From Asticcacaulis machinosus (GTDB lineage: Bacteria > Pseudomonadota > Alphaproteobacteria > Caulobacterales > Caulobacteraceae): a stretch of DNA of 64,000 nt. Positions 50,510-56,882 of the stretch are shown here, piece by piece; the first letter of the stretch is position 1, and the number at the start of each line of letters is the position of its first letter. Under the pieces are notes generated by a model that saw nothing but the letters and a program-made list of their open reading frames with translations, was not told where the DNA came from and made no database searches. The stretch is from the NCBI RefSeq assembly GCF_028550435.1, contig NZ_JAQQKV010000002.1:62001-126000 (forward strand), in the 5' to 3' direction. A program made the position numbers and the translations under genes.

Positions 50510-51577
50510 ATGCCCAACCGCCTCGCCCCGCTGGTGCCGTCCGATACGGTATTTATCACCCGTTGTCCGGTGCCTACCGCCACAGCTATTGCCCTCAATC
50601 AGGGTTGGTTTACCGATGGTTTTGCCCGAGAAGGTTTCAAGACCGAGACGCTTCAGGATTCCAACGACCCGAAACTGCGCTCCCAGCATTTCTATCATGA
50701 TCTTAAGGCCCTGTTCCGCGAAGGCGGCAATGTCCCGGCCTTCTGGTCGCGGGCCCGCAATCTGGCCACCAAAGGTGAAGACCACACCCTTGTCATCGGT
50801 TTGACGTGGATTGATGAGACGCAACTTTTGCTGGCACGATCGGGCTCCGGCATCCGCGACCTGTCTGATCTGAAGGGCAAGACGCTCGGCCTGTCCAATG
50901 CCGCGGGCGCCGTCGATATCTGGCGGGCAATGGGTTTGCGCGGCTATGAGACGGCGCTTAATTTGGCGGGCCTGACCTTTGATGATGTCACCCTGAAAAA
51001 CCTGACGGCGCCGGAGGTTAACTGGCAATCACAGCGCAAAGGTGGCACCTGGTCTCAGGTCAGCGAACAGGCGCTTATATCCGGCGAGGTCGATGTCATC
51101 TATGCCAAGGGTGCACCCGCCGTCGCGCTAAAGGAAAAGCACGGTCTCGATGTCGTGCTCGATATCAACACCCTGACCGATCCGCACCTGCGCATCAATA
51201 ACGGCACCCCGCGCCCGATCACGATCCATAAGCATTTCCTGAGCGATCACCCCGAACTGGTGAAGCTCTATCTGCAAATCCTCAACCGTGCCTCGGCCTG
51301 GGCCAAGAACCACTCAGACAGCGTGGCCGATATTATCGCCTATGAGACCGGCACGACGGCGGATGCTGTCCACAAAGGCTATGGAACAGCACTGTCCCAT
51401 ACCCTTGATGTCACTCTGTCGAAGGCCCGTATCGATGCTTTTCAGGATCAGGCCGATTTCCTGCACCGCCACGCCCTGATCGAAGCCCCCGTCAATGTCC
51501 GTAACTGGATCGCCGCCGAACCGCTTCAGGCCGCGCTCAACGATCCGCTGCCCCTTACCGCCACCAAAGCCGCTTAA
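50510..51577 (+). CDS. DszB-like sulfinate desulfinase (copy 2)
   Basis: The 355-residue paralogue of the protein at 41283 has no signal peptide. The catalytic set lies at Cys19 (TRCPVPTA), His60 (RSQHFYH) and Arg70 (LFREGGNVP), with the same 10-residue His-Arg spacing as Rhodococcus DszB. VSEQALISGEVDVIYAKGAPAVAL matches the corresponding LLNGEVDAIFVKG of copy 1. The two copies are only moderately alike, so they may act on different sulfinates or as a heteromer. AGGAG lies 7 bases before the ATG at 50510, overlapping the previous stop. A frame reading further upstream in the same phase is a shadow of the nitroreductase gene. Confidence 0.75.
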   Translation: MPNRLAPLVPSDTVFITRCPVPTATAIALNQGWFTDGFAREGFKTETLQDSNDPKLRSQHFYHDLKALFREGGNVPAFWSRARNLATKGEDHTLVIGLTWIDETQLLLARSGSGIRDLSDLKGKTLGLSNAAGAVDIWRAMGLRGYETALNLAGLTFDDVTLKNLTAPEVNWQSQRKGGTWSQVSEQALISGEVDVIYAKGAPAVALKEKHGLDVVLDINTLTDPHLRINNGTPRPITIHKHFLSDHPELVKLYLQILNRASAWAKNHSDSVADIIAYETGTTADAVHKGYGTALSHTLDVTLSKARIDAFQDQADFLHRHALIEAPVNVRNWIAAEPLQAALNDPLPLTATKAA

Positions 51578-51588
51578 AGGAACATATC

Positions 51589-52557
51589 ATGAGTCTTGAA
51601 TTTTACTGGTATCTGCCAACCGCAGGCGATGGCCGCTCCAAAGCCTTCGACCAACTGTCACCAGCCAAGGATACGCCCAATACCTCGATCCGCGATCTGC
51701 GCCGCGACCACTATACCAATATCGACTATATCACTCAGGTCGCACGCGCCGCCGAATTGACCGGCTTTGACGGTCTGATAGCACCCGATGATGTGGCGGG
51801 TGAAGCCTCATGGATCGTGGCCGGCCTGATTGCCCGCGACATAAAGCGGCCGAAGATTATCGCCGAATTTTCACCCGGCGCCGGATCGGCCGTCTATTTC
51901 GCCAAGAAGTCCGTGACTTTTCAGCGCTACAGCGGCAATCGTCTGGGCTGGTCTTTGGCCACCTCAACGGATGCCGCCTCCCGCAAAGCCCTGGGTGATT
52001 TCATAACCGATGCCGATGTCCCCCGCCGTCTGGAGGAGTTTCTGATCGTCTCCAAAGGGGTCGCCGCCTCAACTGATTTCACCTTTAAGGGCGAGTTTTT
52101 CGAGGTCTTAAAAGGCGGTTTCGGTGGGCCATTATCTGGCTGGAACCTGCCGGAAATCAGCCTTTCCGGTGAAACCTCCGAAGCTTTGGAGATTTCAGCC
52201 GGTTATGGCGATGTCCATGTCTTTGAACTGGGCACCGCCGATCTGGCATCGAAAATCGCGCGCCTCAAGGCCCTCGCCGCCAGCAAGGGCCGCACACTGA
52301 CCATCGCCCTTAAGGCTCGCATCTTTGCCCATGATGACCTTGATCGAGCGGCCTTAGAGGCCAAACGCGCGGGCTTTGAAGACGATGCCCACACCCTCAC
52401 CGGTGATTACGACAGTCTGGCCGAAGACCTCGCCCTGCTGGCCGACCTCGGCGTTAATCGTTTTCAATTGTTCGCCCCTCACAGCCTTGAGACCGCCTAC
52501 CGCATCGGCGAGCACGTCCTGCCGCGTATCCGGCAAGCCCTCAAACGCGCAGCTTAA
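51589..52557 (+). CDS. Luciferase-like flavin-dependent monooxygenase (short LLM)
   Basis: A 322-residue LLM/SsuD-like TIM-barrel protein. Recognised motifs are FYWYLPTAGDG at the N-terminus, NIDYITQVARAAELTGFDGLIAPDD and the C-terminal SLETAYRIGEHVLP. It is shorter than SsuD and at the positions of SsuD Arg226 and His228 (from remembered alignment) has Lys and Arg. It likely uses FMNH2 and O2 to oxidise a sulfur compound; substrate unknown. Strong AAGGA ribosome binding site. A family C repeat follows the stop. Confidence 0.82.
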   Translation: MSLEFYWYLPTAGDGRSKAFDQLSPAKDTPNTSIRDLRRDHYTNIDYITQVARAAELTGFDGLIAPDDVAGEASWIVAGLIARDIKRPKIIAEFSPGAGSAVYFAKKSVTFQRYSGNRLGWSLATSTDAASRKALGDFITDADVPRRLEEFLIVSKGVAASTDFTFKGEFFEVLKGGFGGPLSGWNLPEISLSGETSEALEISAGYGDVHVFELGTADLASKIARLKALAASKGRTLTIALKARIFAHDDLDRAALEAKRAGFEDDAHTLTGDYDSLAEDLALLADLGVNRFQLFAPHSLETAYRIGEHVLPRIRQALKRAA

Positions 52558-52562
52558 TTTTG

Positions 52563-52611
52563 TCGCGCATTTAATCCGAAAACCGGCTTCCACTTTTCGG
52601 AATGCGCTTAA
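52563..52611. repeat. Family C palindromic repeat, copy 4
   Basis: CGCGCAT, ATCCGAAAACCGG and CTTTTCGGAATGCGC arms between the two monooxygenase genes; the closest match to the copy at 37341. Confidence 0.75.
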
Positions 52612-52624
52612 AGGATACTCAATC

Positions 52625-53776
52625 ATGTCCATTGATTTTTTCTGGCGTCTGCCGACCCACGGCTGCTCGACCTCGGTGCGCAACCCAAGCCTGACCCGCG
52701 GCGACTGGGTGCCGCTGACCGAAGGCAATCAGGCCCCCGGCCTCTATGACGGCAGGCCCGATGGCTCAACCTATATCGACCATGTCGCCCAGATTGCCAA
52801 GGCGGCCGAAATTTCCGGCTTTCACGGCGGCCTGATCCCGTCATTCCCGATGACCGACGATCCGTGGGTGATTTCGTCCCATCTGGCGCGGGAAACCAAG
52901 ACTTTCCGGTTCATGATCGCGTTTCAGCCGGGCTTTATCAATCCGGTCGAAACGGCGCGCCTGACGGCCTCACTGCAACGGGCGACCGCCGGGCGGGCTC
53001 TGTTCAACATCATCACCGGCGGCGGCGGCCCGGCCCAGCTATGGTGGGGCGACAGCTTTGCCCACGATGACCGCTATGGCCGCACGACCGAGTTTCTGGA
53101 TATCCTCAAGGGCGTCTGGAAAGAAGGGCCGTATAGCCAGAACGGCAAATTCTACAGCGTCGAAAATGGCCAGTTGCCCGCAGCGCTGGCCGCCACCGAC
53201 CTGCCGGAAATCTATTTCTCCGGCTCCTCGGACGCGGCGTTGCAATCAGCGTCAAAGCACGCCGACTATTACCTGTCGTGGCTGGAACCGTTTGAGCAAT
53301 TGAAGGCCAAGTTCGGTGCTGTAAAGGAAAAAACCGACGCTTTAGGCCGCAAGATCAAGTGCTCCGTACGCGTCGATCTGATCGCCCGCCCCACCGAAGA
53401 AGAAGCCTGGGCCGACGCCAAGGCGGGGTTCGAGGCCACCGCCCATAAACGTTCCGACAGCTTTAAACAGGCCTCCGATTCCGTCGGTGCCGCCCGTCAG
53501 GCCGCCTTCAAGGCCTCGGACGCCAAACACTATGATGAGCTGATTATCGGGCCGAACCTGTGGACCGGTTTCTCCCTCCTGCGCGGCGGGCCTGCGCTCG
53601 GCATAGTTGGTTCGTACGAACAGTGCGCCCAGAAGCTGGACGAGCTGATCGCGCTCGGCACCGACAGCTTCATCCTCGCCGGCACGCCGCACCTCGAAGA
53701 AGCTTACCGCGTCGGCGAAGAAGTTCTCCCCCTCGTCCGGGGTCGTCAGGCCTCATTATCCATTGCTGCTGAATAA
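52625..53776 (+). CDS. SsuD-like alkanesulfonate-type monooxygenase
   Basis: The 383-residue protein is the length of SsuD (about 381) and aligns along its whole length: FFWRLPTHG at the N-terminus, NIITGGGGPAQLWWGD in the centre, IIGPNLWTGFSLLRGG and PHLEEAYRVGE at the C-terminus. SsuD cleaves alkanesulfonates to aldehyde plus sulfite with FMNH2. From remembered alignment, the SsuD active-site His228 is Asp here and Cys54 is Thr, while Arg226 is retained, suggesting another substrate. ATG 52625 is chosen because the domain starts there and GGAT lies upstream; the frame 5' of it overlaps the previous gene. Confidence 0.85.
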   Translation: MSIDFFWRLPTHGCSTSVRNPSLTRGDWVPLTEGNQAPGLYDGRPDGSTYIDHVAQIAKAAEISGFHGGLIPSFPMTDDPWVISSHLARETKTFRFMIAFQPGFINPVETARLTASLQRATAGRALFNIITGGGGPAQLWWGDSFAHDDRYGRTTEFLDILKGVWKEGPYSQNGKFYSVENGQLPAALAATDLPEIYFSGSSDAALQSASKHADYYLSWLEPFEQLKAKFGAVKEKTDALGRKIKCSVRVDLIARPTEEEAWADAKAGFEATAHKRSDSFKQASDSVGAARQAAFKASDAKHYDELIIGPNLWTGFSLLRGGPALGIVGSYEQCAQKLDELIALGTDSFILAGTPHLEEAYRVGEEVLPLVRGRQASLSIAAE

Positions 53777-53788
53777 GGAAACACCCTC

Positions 53789-54493
53789 ATGACCACATTA
53801 TCCCAAACCGTGCTCGATTTCGTCGCACAGGTTAAAACCGATGCCGCGATTGCCTTTCGGGGCCTGCGCGACACCCACACCATTTCCCCCGCAGGCACCG
53901 TCAACTTTGTCGAGCGCGTACCGGGTGAAAAGCTGATCGTCTCGATCGGCTATCCCGGCCCGTTCGCCCCTGATGCCGAACTCAAGCCCGCCGTCTATGA
54001 CTTTGAGGGCAACCTGCTTTTGGGTGAAGTTAAGAATTCCGGCGGCGGCGGGCGTTACCTGCCGATCTTTAAGAAACATGACGACATCACCACCGTCAGC
54101 CACGTCCATTCGGTTTACTTAGGCGCCTGGTCGCAAAGCCACCGCACCCTGCCCATCCGCTATGTGCCGGTGCAGCGCTGGACCCGCATCCGCGAGTTGC
54201 CGGTCTATATCGACCGCCGCCAGGGTGAGGCCAACTACATCCTTGAGCGCCTTGAGGAAGACAACAGCCATTTTGCGATCTTAGAGGCCAATGGTGGCTC
54301 AACCGTCTGGGGCCGCAAGGGCATTCTGGCATTGGCCAATACCATCGTGAACCTTGAGGAAGGCGCACGACTGCAAGCCATTGCCGAAACTCTGGGCGGC
54401 TCGAAACTGTACGGCCCCGGCGTGCTGGAGCAACAATGGAAGATGAGCGGTCTTTGGCGTCCCGAAGACGACGTGGCAGTCGCCGCCGAGTAA
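53789..54493 (+). CDS. Class II aldolase/adducin family protein
   Basis: A 234-residue protein with HVH (105-107) in VSHVHSVYLG and RDTHTISPAGTVNF, typical of zinc-dependent class II aldolase/adducin enzymes such as L-fuculose-phosphate aldolase. AGGA lies before the ATG at 53789. It closes the organosulfur operon, so it may cleave or rearrange the carbon skeleton left after sulfur removal; this is inference only. A strong terminator follows. Confidence 0.82.
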   Translation: MTTLSQTVLDFVAQVKTDAAIAFRGLRDTHTISPAGTVNFVERVPGEKLIVSIGYPGPFAPDAELKPAVYDFEGNLLLGEVKNSGGGGRYLPIFKKHDDITTVSHVHSVYLGAWSQSHRTLPIRYVPVQRWTRIRELPVYIDRRQGEANYILERLEEDNSHFAILEANGGSTVWGRKGILALANTIVNLEEGARLQAIAETLGGSKLYGPGVLEQQWKMSGLWRPEDDVAVAAE

Positions 54494-54498
54494 TCCCA

Positions 54499-54540
54499 CC
54501 TGGCCGTCTGGGATAAAACTCAGGCGGCCAGGTCAAATCT
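54499..54540 (+). terminator. Rho-independent terminator of the organosulfur operon
   Basis: A 12-bp stem CCTGGCCGTCTG (54499-54510) and CAGGCGGCCAGG (54521-54532) with one G-U pair, followed by a T-rich run, 5 bases after the aldolase stop. Confidence 0.85.
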
Positions 54541-54654
54541 TTCTTTTCTGATTCCCAATCCTGGACCTCCAGGCTCTATTTTCCATAGAGCGCTTAAAAT
54601 CGACCCAGCACCTTCATGTGAAGGCAGATAATGCTTTTCCAACGACCATGAAAA

Positions 54655-54668
54655 TGATATCGATATCA
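54655..54668 (+). promoter_or_regulatory. Operator TGATATCGATATCA upstream of the beta-helix hydrolase
   Basis: Perfect 14-bp palindrome 33 bases before the ATG at 54702. It resembles TGATATCGTTATCA (62381-62394) and GTTATCGATAAC (62339-62350), consistent with one LacI-type regulator acting on both ends of the polysaccharide group. Confidence 0.65.
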
Positions 54669-54701
54669 AAAATAAACCAAGAATCGAAACTGGGAGCACA
54701 C

Positions 54702-56165
54702 ATGAAACCTTTTAAATACTGCCTGACCACCGCTCTATCCTTAATCGCCATAAGCGGGGCGGGTCATGTCACAGCCTCTGAACTTCAGGTCTTTCCGTTC
54801 CCCCAACCTGTGCGTTACGCGCTGCATAATGATGACTATACGGTACGGGTTCGTGTCCCCGGAGGGCGCTGGAATGACCTGTTTGAGTATAAGGCCAAGG
54901 TGGACCTCGACAATCCGGACAGCGAGGCTTCCATGACCTTCTTCAATTTTGAGGGGCCAGTGGAAGTTTCCGTTCAAAAGAACAAAGGCAGCTTTCGCGA
55001 CGTCACCATCCGCCCCACCTCAAAAGGGATAAAACCTAAAATCGAAGACGGAACCGTCTATTTCACCCTGACGAAACCGGAAAACCTGTCGATTGAGTTC
55101 GACAAAGACACCCTGAATAATCTGCATCTGTTTACCCAGCCGATCCGCAAAAACCTGCCGGTTAAGCGCATAACGCCCGCCTCTCCTTACGACATCGGCA
55201 ATGTTGCTATTCCGGATACGTCCACGCCCGTCGTCTATTTCAAGCCCGGTGTCTATACGGGCGATATCCGCCTGAAATCGAACACAACCGTCTATATCGA
55301 TGGCTCTGCCGTCATCAAAAGCCCCGTTTTGATGGAAAACGTAGAAAACGTCACGGTCATCAGTGATGGTCTGTTCGTCGATGCCGGTCAGACGATCATC
55401 CGCAATTCGAAAAACATCACAATCGATGGCACCATCCATATCAACCAGAAACACGGCACTCTGGCCTGCTTTAACTCAGTGAATGTCAAAGAAATCGGCA
55501 TACGCTCGATCGGCGGTGGTCAGTGGTCAGACGGTCTTGGGCACTTTGCTTGTCAGGACGTCGAAATCCGTAATGTATTTCTGCGCACATCCGACGACAA
55601 TATCACCATCTATAACCATCGCTGGGATACCTGGGGCGACAGCCGCAACATTCAGGTTAGTGAGGCGACTCTGTGGGCCGATGTGGCTCACAATGTCATG
55701 ATCGGCATTCACGGAAATACGCCTTCTGCGCACCACCCTGATGCCGAAGTGATCGAAAACGTCACCTTCCGCAACATCGATGTGCTTGATCATGATGAGG
55801 ATGAGCCCGATTATCAGGGCGCCATCGGCCTTATGGTCGGGGATGATAATCTGGTGCGTAACATCACCTTTGAGGACTGGCGCGTTGAACGCATCGAAGA
55901 CGGTAAACTATTCAGCCTTCAGGTGTTGTATAACCAGAAATATAATACCAGCCCCGGACGCGGCATCGAAGACATCACATTCCGCAATATTCACTTTACC
56001 GGCAAAGGTGCCTTCGCGCCCTCATTGATCCGGGGCTATTCCCCAGACCGAAAAGTGCGCGGCATTTCCATAGAAAACGTCACGGTCGGTGGCAGAAAAC
56101 TGACCGGCGCGCAGCCTGATTTACTTGAAATCGGCGATCACGTTGAGAATGTCTCATTCAAATGA
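54702..56165 (+). CDS. Exported beta-helix glycoside hydrolase (GH28/GH49-like)
   Basis: The 487-residue protein has a signal peptide (about 1-26) and a right-handed parallel beta-helix rich in NITxxxN-type turns. WSDGLG (275-280) and TSDDNI (296-301) supply the acidic pairs of clan GH-N enzymes (GH28 polygalacturonase, GH49 dextranase). The N-terminal part (30-150) is a beta-domain as in GH49 proteins. The substrate could be a pectin, dextran or related glucan. GGGAG lies 6 bases before ATG 54702; the frame further upstream is not needed. It lies behind a TGATATCGATATCA operator. Confidence 0.75.
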   Translation: MKPFKYCLTTALSLIAISGAGHVTASELQVFPFPQPVRYALHNDDYTVRVRVPGGRWNDLFEYKAKVDLDNPDSEASMTFFNFEGPVEVSVQKNKGSFRDVTIRPTSKGIKPKIEDGTVYFTLTKPENLSIEFDKDTLNNLHLFTQPIRKNLPVKRITPASPYDIGNVAIPDTSTPVVYFKPGVYTGDIRLKSNTTVYIDGSAVIKSPVLMENVENVTVISDGLFVDAGQTIIRNSKNITIDGTIHINQKHGTLACFNSVNVKEIGIRSIGGGQWSDGLGHFACQDVEIRNVFLRTSDDNITIYNHRWDTWGDSRNIQVSEATLWADVAHNVMIGIHGNTPSAHHPDAEVIENVTFRNIDVLDHDEDEPDYQGAIGLMVGDDNLVRNITFEDWRVERIEDGKLFSLQVLYNQKYNTSPGRGIEDITFRNIHFTGKGAFAPSLIRGYSPDRKVRGISIENVTVGGRKLTGAQPDLLEIGDHVENVSFK

Positions 56166-56171
56166 CAAAAA

Positions 56172-56201
56172 CCCTGCCGCAGACGCCCGTCTGCGGCAGG
56201 G
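56172..56201 (-). terminator. Bidirectional terminator between convergent genes
   Basis: 14-bp perfect stem CCCTGCCGCAGACG (56172-56185) and CGTCTGCGGCAGGG (56188-56201) with a 2-nt loop. On the minus strand TTTTT follows, so it terminates the 2OG oxygenase transcript best. Confidence 0.92.
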
Positions 56202-56207
56202 CCGCCA

Positions 56208-56870
56208 TTAGGCCAGCGCCATATTGACGCTCATACTGCGCCGGACGCCCGCACCGCGAAACGGATAAACGCAGTGCAGCATCCATGATGGCCACAGGTA
56301 AAACTCCCCGACAACAGGCTTGACCATAAACAGGTTGCGAGTGCCGACGGCGGTGCGGCTGTCGATAAACTGCAAACAACCGACACTGTTCTGGCGGTGT
56401 TTATCCGCCTGAAATTCGGCCTCATAACCCTGCGGCACCTTCAGAAACAGGACACAGCTATAGATGCAGCCCTGATGGTAATGCACCGGATTGAAATCCC
56501 CTGCATACATGTCATTGACCCAGCCTTCCTTGATCTGGATCTCAAGTGTCTTGTCCTTCAGCTCTTCGGTTTCGCTGTAGTTGCCATAATTAAGAAGGGC
56601 ATTTTCGCACCGGTAGGTATAGGTGCGCGCAACATCATAAAGAAAGTCCGTCAGTTCCGGCATCTGGCGGATAACGTCTGTCATCCGCACTTCGGTCGTC
56701 AGATTACCGGCGAGATGCTGCGACCAGTCGCGCGCCCGACGCTCCCCCTGCGCGCCCAGTATCTGATCAACGCGGACATTCAGTGCGGAAACCACCGCGT
56801 CAGGAGCCGTCGCCTTGATAATCAACGGGCTGAAGGGGGCTACAACCTGCATGCTATAGTCTGCGGCCAT
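56208..56870 (-). CDS. 2-oxoglutarate/Fe(II)-dependent oxygenase-like protein
   Basis: A 220-residue protein of the PF13759 type. The iron ligands are probably His130 and/or His132 (FNPVHYHQG) and His199 (WPSWMLHCVYPFRG), with Arg205 or Arg210 for 2-oxoglutarate, in a jelly-roll layout. Such proteins are often found next to alginate or uronate degradation genes in Caulobacterales. AGGAGG overlaps the stop of the heparinase gene 12 bases upstream, so the two are co-transcribed. The substrate is unknown. Confidence 0.8.
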   Translation of the reverse strand: MAADYSMQVVAPFSPLIIKATAPDAVVSALNVRVDQILGAQGERRARDWSQHLAGNLTTEVRMTDVIRQMPELTDFLYDVARTYTYRCENALLNYGNYSETEELKDKTLEIQIKEGWVNDMYAGDFNPVHYHQGCIYSCVLFLKVPQGYEAEFQADKHRQNSVGCLQFIDSRTAVGTRNLFMVKPVVGEFYLWPSWMLHCVYPFRGAGVRRSMSVNMALA

Positions 56871-56882
56871 AATAAGCCCTCC

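Noticed and set aside
54618-54701. Longer N-terminus for the beta-helix hydrolase from 54618
   Set aside because: It would run through the TGATATCGATATCA operator and destroy the signal peptide position; ATG 54702 has a good ribosome binding site and signal peptide.
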